A DNA stretch of 64,000 nucleotides, from NCBI GenBank assembly GCA_028825475.1, contig JAPKAB010000003.1:1-64000 (forward strand). Reading direction: 5' to 3'. How positions within the stretch are numbered: the stretch's first letter is position 1; every line of letters starts with the position of its first letter. A program made the translations under genes and the position numbers. The notes below the pieces were generated by a model. It was not told where the DNA came from and did no database searches. It saw only the letters and a program-made list of their open reading frames with translations. This document shows, in pieces, positions 17,909 through 27,208 of this stretch. This DNA comes from Ascidiaceihabitans sp. GTDB lineage: Bacteria > Pseudomonadota > Alphaproteobacteria > Rhodobacterales > Rhodobacteraceae.

Positions 17909-18715
17909 ATGCGACATGAACACATCGGAATTTTGGATGGTCCTATCCTTGCCTTTGGTGGCCCGTATTCAAATGCACAGGCGACTAAGGCATTGTTTAC
18001 ACAGGTGAAAAAGCGTGGGATCGCGCGTAAAAACGTGATCTGTACAGGTGATGTTGTTGCTTATTGTGGTGCACCTTTGGCGACTGTTGAATTGGTACGT
18101 GCCTCTGGCTGTGCTGTTGTCGCTGGCAATTGCGAAATCCAACTCGCAACTGGCGCGATGGACTGCGGCTGTGGGTTCGAGGACGGCACTGCTTGTGATC
18201 TTTTGTCCGCGGGTTGGTTTGCCCATGCGAGCAAACATGTCCCGAATTCTGATTGCGAGTGGATGGGCCAATGCCCTGATATCATTAGCTTTGATCACTG
18301 TGGGGCGCGGTACGCGGTAATCCATGGCGGTTTCACGGATGTGGCGCGGTTCATCTGGCCCACCTCTGATGACGCAGTGTTTGATGAGGAATGGGCGGCT
18401 GTTGAGGCCGCGATTGGTCCCGCCGATCGCATCATATCAGGCCACAGCGGAATCCCGTTTGTACGCCAAACAACAAATGGGCGTTGGATCAACGCTGGCG
18501 TGATCGGGATGCCGCCGCATGATCAACGACAATCCACACGCTATGCGATGATCGAAGACGGTGCGGTTTCGATTTGCGAACTTGAGTATGATGTTGAGGG
18601 TGCCGTCGTAGATATGCAGCAGGCGGGATTGGTCCAAGGTTATGATAAGTCTTTGGTTTCAGGCGTTTGGCCGTCTGAGGACGTGCTGCCTCAGGACTTG
18701 CGTTTGTCGTTTTGA
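17909..18715 (+). CDS. Metallophosphoesterase-like protein with altered metal motifs
   Basis: A 268-residue protein of the calcineurin-like phosphoesterase fold. ATG 17909 is preferred because AGAGGG lies just upstream; an in-frame ATG at 17858 has none. The layout of family motifs is visible: GDVVAYCGAP (residues 48-57), GNCE (73-76), HGG (139-141) and GHSG (178-181). However, motif I reads FGGPYSN in place of DxHGN, and GNHE and GHxH have lost His. Metal binding may therefore be changed or lost. It is Cys-rich for a cytoplasmic protein. Its 3' end overlaps the convergent xerD gene by 25 bases. Substrate unknown. Confidence 0.75.
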   Translation: MRHEHIGILDGPILAFGGPYSNAQATKALFTQVKKRGIARKNVICTGDVVAYCGAPLATVELVRASGCAVVAGNCEIQLATGAMDCGCGFEDGTACDLLSAGWFAHASKHVPNSDCEWMGQCPDIISFDHCGARYAVIHGGFTDVARFIWPTSDDAVFDEEWAAVEAAIGPADRIISGHSGIPFVRQTTNGRWINAGVIGMPPHDQRQSTRYAMIEDGAVSICELEYDVEGAVVDMQQAGLVQGYDKSLVSGVWPSEDVLPQDLRLSF

Positions 18716-19617
18716 GTAAGCGGATGATGCTCTAACACCAGCTCGGTCAAACGTTCATCTAGCACATGGGTGTAGATTTCTGTGGTCGCGACATCCGCAT
18801 GTCCCAGCATCGCTTGGATAGATCGCAGATCCGCACCACCTGCCAACAGGTGGGTCGCAAAAGCGTGGCGCAATGTATGGGGTGTTACCTTGCTGGGCAT
18901 GACGCCTCCGGCAACGGCTAACTCCTTGATCAACAGATAAAATCGGTGACGCGTCAGATATCCTGCAACCCCGCGTGAAGGGAACAGATATTTGGACGCT
19001 GCCTTGCCCTTAGACTTTGCCAAATCGTCAGCAGCATCGCGGATGGGTAGCCATGCAACAAGCGCTTCGCGTGCAGGGGGTGACAGCGGCACAATTCGTT
19101 CTTTGCCCCCTTTTCCAAGGATCAAAAGAACGCGTGGATCACCACGTGCTGCTGACACCGGCAAGCTGACCAGCTCGGTCACACGCATTCCTGTGGCGTA
19201 GAGTAGTTCCATCAAACAGGTGTTGCGAAGTGTATCGCGGCCAAGGGTACGTGCGGCGCTTAAAAGCCGATCAACCTCTTCAATATCTAGGGTTTTTGGT
19301 AGCTTTTTATCAAGGCCAGGCCCGGCAATTTGAATGGCTGGATTGTCCTCCCGCCACCCTTCTTCAAAGGCAAAGCGGTAGATTTGTTTGATGGATGACA
19401 AGCGGCGGGCCCGTGTTGATTTGGCCAACCCTTGGGCATCGCAATATATCAAATAATGTTCGACGTCGTCTTGGGATGCTTTAAGAAAATCGACGGGTTT
19501 GCGGGCCAGCCATGCCTCAAAATCCTTAAGATCGCGGCCATAGGCCAGTAATGTGTTGTTTGCCGCGCCCAACTCAGCCGCTTGTGCCTCTAGAAATGTT
19601 GATATCCACTGGCTCAT
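18691..19617 (-). CDS. xerD: Tyrosine recombinase XerD
   Basis: A 308-residue site-specific recombinase that with XerC resolves chromosome dimers at dif. An N-terminal SAM-like DNA-binding domain (about residues 1-95) is followed by the catalytic domain with all conserved residues: Arg145 (ATGMRVTEL), Lys169 or 172 (GKGGKER), His247 and Arg250 (HTLRH), His273 (LGHADVATTE) and nucleophile Tyr282 (IYTHV). XerD rather than XerC is preferred on overall sequence pattern. Its start overlaps the end of the upstream exported-protein gene by four bases, so both are in one operon. Confidence 0.88.
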   Translation of the reverse strand: MSQWISTFLEAQAAELGAANNTLLAYGRDLKDFEAWLARKPVDFLKASQDDVEHYLIYCDAQGLAKSTRARRLSSIKQIYRFAFEEGWREDNPAIQIAGPGLDKKLPKTLDIEEVDRLLSAARTLGRDTLRNTCLMELLYATGMRVTELVSLPVSAARGDPRVLLILGKGGKERIVPLSPPAREALVAWLPIRDAADDLAKSKGKAASKYLFPSRGVAGYLTRHRFYLLIKELAVAGGVMPSKVTPHTLRHAFATHLLAGGADLRSIQAMLGHADVATTEIYTHVLDERLTELVLEHHPLTQNDKRKS

Positions 19618-21158
19618 CTGGAGGGTGTCTCAATCAATATTTGTAGGGCTGCGCGGCGTGCCATGTCCTCTAACCCAAGCGCGCGTAATGTCCCCAAAGC
19701 GGCGCTAAGTTGGCCCATATCGCCGTCGCTGCCGGATTGCAGCATTGTCAGTGTGTTGAGCAATGCATGGCCCAATTCGCTATTTTTAGCTTGTTGCAGG
19801 AAGGTTGGGTCCGCTGAATCGGAGGAGAAACCGCGTTTTATTGCTATTTTCAGGGGACTATCTGCGTTGATTGCGCTTACGTCCCCTAGTGCAACCGCCG
19901 TGCGAAATGGGTGCCTATCTGCCGCATCAGGGAAGGTCGCCGCGGCGCTTTCATAGAGGGAACTGTACTGGATAATATCGAAGGCATCATCGTGTACTTG
20001 CGGTGGCAGCTCGGTTTTCAACACGCTCTCTGCGAAAAGTGTCGCGAATGGGGCGGATAGGTTGGCTGCTTGCATGAGCGACCATGCAGTGGGCATGGTT
20101 TTGGCAATAGCAGCTGCGCTACGGGTGTTCAGCGCGGTTTCAAACCGTTGAACCGCAGCGACATGGTCCCAAATGCCGCCAGAGGCTGCAGGGCTGCGTT
20201 GTGAGTATATCCCTAGCAAGCGATTTGCTGGCAGTGCGCCAGATTGCGCGAGCCGCTCGGCACCTTCGATTTGGGTTTTCCATCCGGCAATATCGCGCAG
20301 ATCAGCATTGGCATATGCCAGTGGCCAGCTGCGGGTTGTTATGGGCTGGCCTAAGGCTTCGTGCATCCGAAACAATAGGGGACTTGGCGTGGTCGGGCGT
20401 GGAAGCGGTGCGTCATTTTCAAACAGGTCAGGGTCTAAGAACCGTTCAAGAACAGCAGCTTGATCTGGTGTAACCGTGCCCAACGTTCGCGCGGTGCCAA
20501 AAAGTAATGCAGCGGTATTCCAATCTCCCGATCGGGCAGCACAAAAAATGCGATAAGCAAAATTAGGAGCTAAAAACGGGGAGGTATTTATCAGTGCACA
20601 TCCTGCGGTTTCGGTTTCGTTTAACAGGGATGCATCAATAAACCGTTGTGCGACAGCTTGGCTACGGGATGGGCCAATTTGTTCGATTAATGCCAAAGCT
20701 GGGTCAAGGGCACCAGCTTTAATCAGTGCATCGACACGGGCCAAGTTGAATTGTTCGGCCTTACCGCCTGCGGGATCAGCGACTGCCAATAACAGGGTGA
20801 ATAGTGTCGCTTGCGCTGCTGATAACGTCAGTGCGGGCATGTCCAGAAGGGTTTGCGTCAACGTTTCAGCATCGGATTTTGCCCATAGATTGACGGGTAA
20901 ACCTGATATGTTCGAAGGAACCAAACCGATGATCTTAGCGGTTGGTCCATCCAGTGTTGTCACAGTTACGCCTGGTAGTGTCGCGCCGTTGCTGATCTTT
21001 GGTTCATCGGGGATCAATTGGATAGGTGCAGATTGTGGTACACTGTCCAGCCAGTCGATGGCAGACAAAGGACGTTCTGAAATTGTGCCCTGTGCCAAGG
21101 TGGTGCTGGCACAGCTCACCGCAATCAATAAGGCGTGACAAAAGAGCTTAGTCTGCAT
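19614..21158 (-). CDS. Exported protein of unknown function
   Basis: A 514-residue protein with a signal peptide (about residues 1-22, cleavage near STTLAQG). The rest is Ala/Leu-rich and mostly helical by appearance, with repeated short helices like TPR- or Sel1-type solenoids, but I find no clear TPR signature. Probably periplasmic. It is the second gene of a three-gene minus-strand set: a 49-residue membrane protein overlaps its start by 11 bases and xerD overlaps its end by four. I do not recognise the family beyond an impression that similar proteins precede xerD in Rhodobacterales. Confidence 0.75.
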   Translation of the reverse strand: MQTKLFCHALLIAVSCASTTLAQGTISERPLSAIDWLDSVPQSAPIQLIPDEPKISNGATLPGVTVTTLDGPTAKIIGLVPSNISGLPVNLWAKSDAETLTQTLLDMPALTLSAAQATLFTLLLAVADPAGGKAEQFNLARVDALIKAGALDPALALIEQIGPSRSQAVAQRFIDASLLNETETAGCALINTSPFLAPNFAYRIFCAARSGDWNTAALLFGTARTLGTVTPDQAAVLERFLDPDLFENDAPLPRPTTPSPLLFRMHEALGQPITTRSWPLAYANADLRDIAGWKTQIEGAERLAQSGALPANRLLGIYSQRSPAASGGIWDHVAAVQRFETALNTRSAAAIAKTMPTAWSLMQAANLSAPFATLFAESVLKTELPPQVHDDAFDIIQYSSLYESAAATFPDAADRHPFRTAVALGDVSAINADSPLKIAIKRGFSSDSADPTFLQQAKNSELGHALLNTLTMLQSGSDGDMGQLSAALGTLRALGLEDMARRAALQILIETPSR

Positions 21159-21297
21159 TCAGGATCAGTGGTTGGCGGACTTCAGTTTGGGGTGCTGAAA
21201 AATCTGCACCAAAAAACGGCCCAATATATGCATATCCGATCAGCCCGATGAACGCCAAAATAGCGATCAAAAACAATAGCTTGATCAGTTTTCCCAT
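21148..21297 (-). CDS. Small single-pass membrane protein
   Basis: A 49-residue frame beginning MGKLIKLLFLIAILAFIGLI and ending QPLILNAD. A positively charged start, one hydrophobic span (about residues 5-25) and a short polar tail suggest an inner-membrane protein with the C-terminus outside. It overlaps the next gene's ATG by 11 bases, which suggests translational coupling. A purine-rich stretch (AAAAAGG) lies upstream. Function unknown. Confidence 0.65.
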   Translation of the reverse strand: MGKLIKLLFLIAILAFIGLIGYAYIGPFFGADFSAPQTEVRQPLILNAD

Positions 21298-21378
21298 GAA
21301 TTCGACTGCCTTTTTAGATTCTTACTTTTGATAACTTATATATGGCCTTTCTAACAATATCACGTCATTCAGTCGATT

Positions 21379-21975
21379 ATGAACGAAATTGAGCAAACGA
21401 TGGCCGACACGCCAAATCCTAAGGTGCATTACACCTTGCTAAAGACGGTTGTGATGGTCGGAATGATGGGTGCTGGCAAGACGGCTGTTGGTCGCGCCTT
21501 GGCCCAAAGGCTGGGCGTTGCCTTCTTAGACAGCGATGCCGAAATCGAAGTTGCGGCCAATAGGACCGTGCCTGAAATTTTCGAGCGCGATGGTGAAGCG
21601 TTCTTTCGTGGCAAAGAAACCCAAATTATTGAACGTCTGTTGATCGACAAACGCTGCATCCTATCGACAGGTGGCGGTGCGTTTTTGAGTGAGCAAAATC
21701 GCAAAAACATATCGGCCCAAGGCATCTCTGTCTGGCTCAACGCCGATCTTGAGTTGTTATGGAACCGTGTTCGCAGCAAGGACACACGACCTTTGCTTCG
21801 CACTGACGATCCGAAAGCGACTTTGAAAAAACTGTATGATCAACGGGTGCCGATCTATTCCTTGGCAGACCTGACTGTAGGTTCAGCCACTGAGTATTCT
21901 ATTGAAGATATGGTGGACCAAGTGATTGACGCATTAATTGCCAGCAATGATATTTTGGAGGTTCACAATGCGTGA
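21379..21975 (+). CDS. aroK: Shikimate kinase
   Basis: A 198-residue enzyme that phosphorylates shikimate with ATP in the chorismate pathway. The P-loop GMMGAGKT (residues 28-35), shikimate-binding Asp/Arg motifs (DSDAEIE, FRGKE), STGGGA and the lid Arg in DTRPLL are present. The first 20 residues extend beyond the typical family start, and internal ATG at 21400 is also possible. It overlaps aroB by eight bases, the usual alphaproteobacterial aroK-aroB order, and the two are surely cotranscribed. Confidence 0.92.
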   Translation: MNEIEQTMADTPNPKVHYTLLKTVVMVGMMGAGKTAVGRALAQRLGVAFLDSDAEIEVAANRTVPEIFERDGEAFFRGKETQIIERLLIDKRCILSTGGGAFLSEQNRKNISAQGISVWLNADLELLWNRVRSKDTRPLLRTDDPKATLKKLYDQRVPIYSLADLTVGSATEYSIEDMVDQVIDALIASNDILEVHNA

Positions 21976-23077
21976 CATCGTTTCTGTAAATTTGCCGGGT
22001 CGTGAATATGACATTCACATTGGTCCAGGTCTTTTGGAAGATGCGGGAACGCTGATCGCGCCGTTGCTAAGCCAACCCCGCGTGCGGGTTATTACCGACG
22101 AAACCGTTGGTGGGCTGCATTTGGAAACATTGCGTGCAGGGCTGGCGCGTGCTGGCATCGCGATAGAATCCTTGGCGCTGAAACCGGGTGAAGGGACTAA
22201 GAATTGGGAGAACCTAAGCACCTGCGTTGAATGGCTGCTGGACCAAAAGGTTGAACGCCGTGATGTGGTTGTAGCCTTTGGTGGTGGTGTCATCGGTGAT
22301 CTGGTTGGATTCGCGGCAGCAATCTTGCGTCGCGGTGTACGGTTTGTTCAAATCCCAACATCGCTTTTGGCGCAGGTCGACAGTTCTGTGGGTGGCAAGA
22401 CAGGTATCAACACCCGTCACGGTAAGAACCTTGTCGGATCGTTTCACCAACCAAGCCTTGTGTTGGCTGACATTGATGTCCTTGGAACATTGACCCCGCG
22501 CGATTTTCTGGCGGGCTGCGGTGAGGTCGTCAAATACGGTTTGCTTGGGGATGCAAAATTCTTTGAATGGCTTGAAACCAATGGCCCTAAAATGGCAGCC
22601 GGTGATGTTGCTGCGCGTGTTCATGTTGTGCGTCGCTCTGTTGAGATGAAAGCAGAGATTGTAACGCGAGATGAGACCGAGCAGGGAGATCGTGCGCTTT
22701 TGAACCTTGGCCACACCTTCTGTCATGCCCTTGAGGCGGCAACGGGCTATTCTGATCGTCTGTTGCACGGCGAAGGCGTTGCTATCGGTTGTGCGCTAGC
22801 GTTTGAGGTCTCTTCCAAGATGGGACTGTGTTCACAGGAAGACCCAAGTCGTTTGCGTGCGTTCCTGAAGAATATGGGTATGAAAACGGACCTTTCAGAC
22901 ATTGAGGGTGATTTGCCTAATGCTGAAGCACTGGTTGATCTGATGGGGCAGGACAAAAAGGTTCTGGATGGTCAGCTAAGGTTTATTCTGACGCGCGGTA
23001 TTGGGACATCATTTGTCACCAGTGATGTGTCGCGTGATTTGATCGTTGATGTGTTGGAAGGCGCGCTAAGGTCTTAA
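21968..23077 (+). CDS. aroB: 3-dehydroquinate synthase
   Basis: A 369-residue NAD- and metal-dependent enzyme converting DAHP to 3-dehydroquinate, the second step of the shikimate pathway. ATG 21968 has an ideal GGAGG at 21958-21962; an in-frame ATG at 21938 has none. Motifs: AFGGGVIGDLVGFAA, PTSLLAQVDSSVGGKTGIN, the metal-binding ECGEVVKYG-like stretch (here GCGEVVKYG) and LNLGHTFCHALE. Full length. Overlaps aroK by eight bases; a terminator follows at 23105-23140. Confidence 0.93.
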   Translation: MRDIVSVNLPGREYDIHIGPGLLEDAGTLIAPLLSQPRVRVITDETVGGLHLETLRAGLARAGIAIESLALKPGEGTKNWENLSTCVEWLLDQKVERRDVVVAFGGGVIGDLVGFAAAILRRGVRFVQIPTSLLAQVDSSVGGKTGINTRHGKNLVGSFHQPSLVLADIDVLGTLTPRDFLAGCGEVVKYGLLGDAKFFEWLETNGPKMAAGDVAARVHVVRRSVEMKAEIVTRDETEQGDRALLNLGHTFCHALEAATGYSDRLLHGEGVAIGCALAFEVSSKMGLCSQEDPSRLRAFLKNMGMKTDLSDIEGDLPNAEALVDLMGQDKKVLDGQLRFILTRGIGTSFVTSDVSRDLIVDVLEGALRS

Positions 23078-23104
23078 TCTTGGTGTTTTTTTCGATACAA
23101 AACG

Positions 23105-23140
23105 AAATAACGGGGCTCAAATGAATGAACCCCGCTATTT
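23105..23140. terminator. Terminator between aroB and ssb
   Basis: GGGG (23112-23115) and CCCC (23130-23133), extended outward by C-G and A-T pairs with one mismatch (AAAATA... with TATTTT), form a stem around a 14-base loop. A T-run follows on the plus strand and an A-run precedes it, so it can serve both convergent genes. Confidence 0.7.
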
Positions 23141-23174
23141 TTGTCGTGCTAAACGCGCAATTACGCGCAGCGGT

Positions 23175-23693
23175 TTAGAATGGGATTTCGTCGTCTAGAT
23201 CACGTGACGGAGCAGGGGCACCAGAGCCACCACCAGAATTGCCGCCACCGTAGCCGCCGCCGTTATCAGATGGGCCTGAATCATAGCCCATTGATCCGCC
23301 ACCACCACCACCGCCGTAGTTGCCTCCGCCGCCACCTTCGCTGCGGCCGTCTAGCATTGTCAAAGTACCGCCAAAGCCCTGCAAAACAACTTCGGTGCTG
23401 TATTTGTCAACGCCAGCTTGATCTTGCCATTTACGGGTCTGAAGTTGGCCCTCGATGTAAACTTTGCTGCCCTTCTTGAGGTATTGCTCAGCGATGCGCA
23501 CAAGCCCTTCTTGGAAGATAGCAACAGAGTGCCATTCAGTTTTCTCTTTGCGCTCGCCTGTGTTGCGGTCTTTCCACGTCTCAGACGTCGCAATGCGAAG
23601 GTTGCAAACTTTGCCACCGTTTTGGAATGAACGCACTTCTGGGTCGCGACCCAAATTGCCAATTAGGATTACTTTGTTCACTGAGCCAGCCAT
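23175..23693 (-). CDS. ssb: Single-stranded DNA-binding protein
   Basis: A 172-residue SSB that coats single-stranded DNA in replication and repair. The N-terminal OB fold (about residues 4-112) starts [18 protein letters not shown] and holds KTEWHSV and the [15 protein letters not shown] stretch. A Gly-rich linker leads to the acidic tail DLDDEIPF, which binds partner proteins. ATG 23693 is preferred over 23741 because the conserved domain begins four residues later and a G-rich ribosome site precedes it. I see no SOS box upstream, although ssb is often SOS-linked. Confidence 0.93.
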   Translation of the reverse strand: MAGSVNKVILIGNLGRDPEVRSFQNGGKVCNLRIATSETWKDRNTGERKEKTEWHSVAIFQEGLVRIAEQYLKKGSKVYIEGQLQTRKWQDQAGVDKYSTEVVLQGFGGTLTMLDGRSEGGGGGNYGGGGGGGSMGYDSGPSDNGGGYGGGNSGGGSGAPAPSRDLDDEIPF

Positions 23694-23905
23694 GGCATCC
23701 CCCGTTTTTAAATCTTTTGACGTTGCGCTTCCTAATCGCAAATACGAATCCGGAGCACATCAATTTCACAGACCCTATACCGACAGCGCTTTGGTTAAAA
23801 CATCGTAAAACATGATCCATGTCAGCTAATTTGATCAGATCACTGGTTTGATCGTTAAAAGTGTCTATATTACGCAAGAGGCAGATGTCGTGGGGCTAAG
23901 ACAGA

Positions 23906-24496
23906 ATGCGCATAGGTGTAGTTGTAACGATTGTTTTATCGTTTGTGGGCGAGGCTGTTCTCGCCGACGAGTTCTCCTCCAGAAATCGCAAATCTTTATT
24001 TTCGTCGCAAACGAAGATTTTAGATTCACGCGCGTCCAAGCAATACAGCAGCTCAGTCAGATTAAAGCCGGCGAATGTAAACACACCGTCAAAATGGGGT
24101 GATGGTGCATCTCCTCGCTTCAACGGAAAGTACAAAGGCAAATTCCTTCCAGTGGCACGTGAAGCGGCACGCCGCCATGGTATTCCCGAAGATCTGTTCC
24201 TGCGTTTGATCCAACAAGAAAGCAATTGGAACCCAACGGCAAAATCGCATGCGGGTGCTTATGGATTGGCACAATTGATCCCTTCAACAGCTCGCTATTT
24301 GGGGGTGGATATTCGTGATCCATATCAAAACGTTGATGGCGGTGCGCGTTATCTCAAAGAACAATACCGCACATTTGGATCATGGCGTTTAGCATTGGCA
24401 GCCTACAACGCAGGGCCGGGAGCTGTCAAAAAATATGGTGGTGTTCCTCCATTCAAAGAGACGCGCAACTACGTCAAGGTGATTTGGGGAAGCTAA
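23906..24496 (+). CDS. Lytic transglycosylase (SLT domain) protein
   Basis: A 196-residue exported muramidase-like protein. A signal peptide (residues 1-20, ending VLADE) precedes a linker and an SLT domain (about residues 82-190) with the catalytic Glu in IQQESNWNP, the conserved [13 protein letters not shown] and the C-terminal [10 protein letters not shown] motif. It would cleave peptidoglycan in the periplasm, releasing 1,6-anhydromuropeptides. It is a short family-1-like member. Divergent from ssb. Confidence 0.88.
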   Translation: MRIGVVVTIVLSFVGEAVLADEFSSRNRKSLFSSQTKILDSRASKQYSSSVRLKPANVNTPSKWGDGASPRFNGKYKGKFLPVAREAARRHGIPEDLFLRLIQQESNWNPTAKSHAGAYGLAQLIPSTARYLGVDIRDPYQNVDGGARYLKEQYRTFGSWRLALAAYNAGPGAVKKYGGVPPFKETRNYVKVIWGS

Positions 24497-24579
24497 CCGC
24501 GTCTTCATTTGGCCATTCACTGTTCAATCTTTTGCCATTTTTTCACGTCATGGGTGTCCTGTATTTATGAGGGCACCAT

Positions 24580-25026
24580 ATGTCAGTTTCATCAACCACC
24601 TTTGCAGAACGCCTAACGCGTTTAAATTCCAACTCAGTCAAATTGTATGCGGGTAATGAAACACCTCAAGAATATGAATCTGCGAACCTGATCTGCGCAA
24701 AGCCCAAAGTTAAACGCGCCTATTGGACATCTATCGCGATTGGTGGCGGACTTGGTGCACTCGCGGGGCACATGTTCAAAACCAACATTGGAATTGAAAT
24801 GTTCTTTTCCCAATCGGTGCCTGTTCTCTTTTCGATTATTAAATCCAACGAAATGATCGCTGGCATTTGCCTTGCAATGCTGGCTGGGCCCGTTTGTTCG
24901 ATCGCGTTTCAAATTTTTGGCGATACAAAACCACGTCTATCTCAGTTTTGGTGGTCGTACCTTGCTGGTTCAATCGCGGCGAACGCCATGGCGTGGTATT
25001 ACTTTTACCTCACCATGACAGCCTAA
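24580..25026 (+). CDS. Membrane protein of unknown function
   Basis: A 148-residue protein with a polar N-terminus (about 45 residues) and three to four hydrophobic spans (near 48-66, 75-90, 92-112 and 122-145). A GAGGGCACC ribosome-site-like stretch lies just before the ATG. No family is recognised. It is 83 bases downstream of the transglycosylase gene on the same strand and ends one base from the convergent ABC transporter operon. Confidence 0.65.
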   Translation: MSVSSTTFAERLTRLNSNSVKLYAGNETPQEYESANLICAKPKVKRAYWTSIAIGGGLGALAGHMFKTNIGIEMFFSQSVPVLFSIIKSNEMIAGICLAMLAGPVCSIAFQIFGDTKPRLSQFWWSYLAGSIAANAMAWYYFYLTMTA

Positions 25027-25027
25027 G

Positions 25028-27115
25028 TCATTCAGCAGCAATTTTGATTACGGCTTCCATGCCTGCCAATTCTTCGTCGCTTAGATGGCACTTAACCTGA
25101 TGCCCATCTGCGATTTCACGAACGGGTGGCATTTCAGTGTCGCACAAACCACCTGAAACCTTTGATTTCCAACCACAGCGCGTTTGGAACGGGCAACCCG
25201 GTGGCGGGTTCATGGCAGACGGAATGTCACCTTCAAGCACGATATGTTTCTTGATCACCGAAGTGTCGGCAATTGGAACGGCAGACAATAGCGCTTCTGT
25301 GTAGGGATGGTAGGGTGGTGAAAACACCTGATCTGTGGTGCCAAGTTCAACGACGTGTCCCAGATACATCACCATCACGCGGTCAGATAGATACCGGACA
25401 ATCGACAAGTCGTGGCTGATAAACAGCAGTGTGGTTTTGTGTTCGCGCTGAATATCCATCAACAGATCAGTGACAGCTGCCTGAACGGATACATCCAGAG
25501 CAGAAACGGGCTCATCTGCCACAACTATCCTTGCGTCACCTGCAAATGCACGGGCAATGCCGACGCGTTGTTTCTGACCACCAGACAGCTGGCGCGGCAT
25601 GCGATCTGCGAATTCGCGCGGCAGTTTCACCAAATCAAGCAATTCTAACATGCGTGTGCGGCGTTCCGCTTCGCTGTTGCCGACTTTGAAAATTTCAAGC
25701 GCGCGAATGATTTGACGGCCAATCGTCATAGATGGGTTCAGCGTATCAAACGGGTTTTGGAACACCATCTGAACGTCAGCCACTGTTTTGGTATCGCGGT
25801 CTTCGATTGCGGTGTTCTGAACCGCTTTGTTGTCCAACAAAATTTCGCCGTCGGTCGCGGTTTCTAACCCCATAAGGACCTTTGCGAATGTGGATTTTCC
25901 GCAGCCAGATTCACCAACAATCGCTAACGTTTCGGATTCACGCGCTTCAAAAGATAGTGTTTCGTTGGCTTTGACGACCTTTTTGTTGCCACCACCAAAG
26001 ATGGCATTCGCGGCGACCTCGTAGTATTTTTTAAGGTTATCGATTTTCAGAACGACTTCGCCAATCGCGCCCTTTTCTTTCTTCTCTGCCGCAATCAAGG
26101 GCGCATCCCAATCGATCTCTGCAAACTTTAGGCAACGGCTTTCGTGACGGTCACCGTGTTCCACATGTGCCATGGGGATCGCTTTGCTGGAGTTACAGCG
26201 GCCTTCCTCAAAATAGTCGCAGCGCGGTCCAAAATTACATCCCTTTGGGCGCTCGTGGGGCAGGGGGAAGTTCCCGGGGATTGCCACCAGTGGGCGAGAA
26301 TTCTTGTCTGCACCCGGCAATGGGATCGAACGAAACAACGCTTGGGTATATGGATGCTGCATCTTGTCAAAGACGTCTTCGATACGGCCTGTCTCAACGG
26401 CTTCACCTGAATACATCACGCAAATGCGGTCACAGGTTTCCAGGACAAGGCCAAGGTTGTGACTGATGAACAGCATGGATGTGCCGTATTTCTTACCCAA
26501 ATCTTTGACCAGTTCCACAACAGCAGCCTCAACCGTCACGTCGAGTGCAGTTGTCGGTTCGTCCAAGATCAGAAGGGATGGTTCAGACATCAAAGCCATT
26601 GCAATGACGATACGCTGCTGTTGACCACCAGACAGCTGGTGGGGGAATGAATTGAGGATACGTTCAGGGTCAGGCAGCTTTACATCTGTTACAACCTGCA
26701 ACGCGCGCTCATAGGCATCTGCTTCAGACATGTTCTGATGGATCATTGGCACTTCCATCAGCTGCTTACCGATCCGCATCGCTGGGTTCAGTGATGCCAT
26801 TGGTTCTTGATAGATCATCGCGATTTCGCAGCCGCGAATCTTGCGCAACTCTTCCATGGTCATTTGACCTAAATCTTGGCCTTTAAACTTGATAGTACCG
26901 CCAACAACGCGACCATTTTTGCCCAAATCCTGCATGACGCCAAGGGCTACAGTGGACTTACCACATCCACTTTCACCAACCAGTCCAACGGCCTCGCCAG
27001 GCTGAACCGTCACTGAGAAATCCATAACCGCTGGGATCTCGCGCAGGCGCGTGAAAAATGAGATCGATAGGTTTTCGATCTCAAGGATAGGTCCATCATA
27101 GTCTTGCGTCGTCAT
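25028..27115 (-). CDS. Dipeptide/oligopeptide ABC transporter, fused double ATP-binding subunit
   Basis: A 695-residue protein with two OppD/DppF-type ATPase domains in one chain. Each half has a Walker A motif (GESGCGKST), the signature LSGGQ (with QQQR in the first and QKQR in the second), Walker B (LLILDEP; IVVADEP) and a C-terminal peptide-transporter zinc/Cys-like extension (GCNFGPRCDY; GCPFQTRCGW). Start 27115 is chosen because AGGGAG (27125-27130) is nine bases upstream; it would abut the alternative ATG at 27124. Third gene of a minus-strand operon after the two permeases. Substrate could be peptides, nickel, opines or similar. Confidence 0.9.
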   Translation of the reverse strand: MTTQDYDGPILEIENLSISFFTRLREIPAVMDFSVTVQPGEAVGLVGESGCGKSTVALGVMQDLGKNGRVVGGTIKFKGQDLGQMTMEELRKIRGCEIAMIYQEPMASLNPAMRIGKQLMEVPMIHQNMSEADAYERALQVVTDVKLPDPERILNSFPHQLSGGQQQRIVIAMALMSEPSLLILDEPTTALDVTVEAAVVELVKDLGKKYGTSMLFISHNLGLVLETCDRICVMYSGEAVETGRIEDVFDKMQHPYTQALFRSIPLPGADKNSRPLVAIPGNFPLPHERPKGCNFGPRCDYFEEGRCNSSKAIPMAHVEHGDRHESRCLKFAEIDWDAPLIAAEKKEKGAIGEVVLKIDNLKKYYEVAANAIFGGGNKKVVKANETLSFEARESETLAIVGESGCGKSTFAKVLMGLETATDGEILLDNKAVQNTAIEDRDTKTVADVQMVFQNPFDTLNPSMTIGRQIIRALEIFKVGNSEAERRTRMLELLDLVKLPREFADRMPRQLSGGQKQRVGIARAFAGDARIVVADEPVSALDVSVQAAVTDLLMDIQREHKTTLLFISHDLSIVRYLSDRVMVMYLGHVVELGTTDQVFSPPYHPYTEALLSAVPIADTSVIKKHIVLEGDIPSAMNPPPGCPFQTRCGWKSKVSGGLCDTEMPPVREIADGHQVKCHLSDEELAGMEAVIKIAAE

Positions 27116-27208
27116 CGTCGTCATCTCCCTGTTCGGAGGTTGAGCCGGTATCAAATGTCCGACTTCGGTGTTCTTAGCAATCGGTGAGGGCGCAACACGC
27201 CCCCATTA

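Noticed and set aside
23694-23905. SOS box upstream of ssb
   Set aside because: No GTTC-N7-GTTC or GAAC-N7-GAAC was found in the gap.
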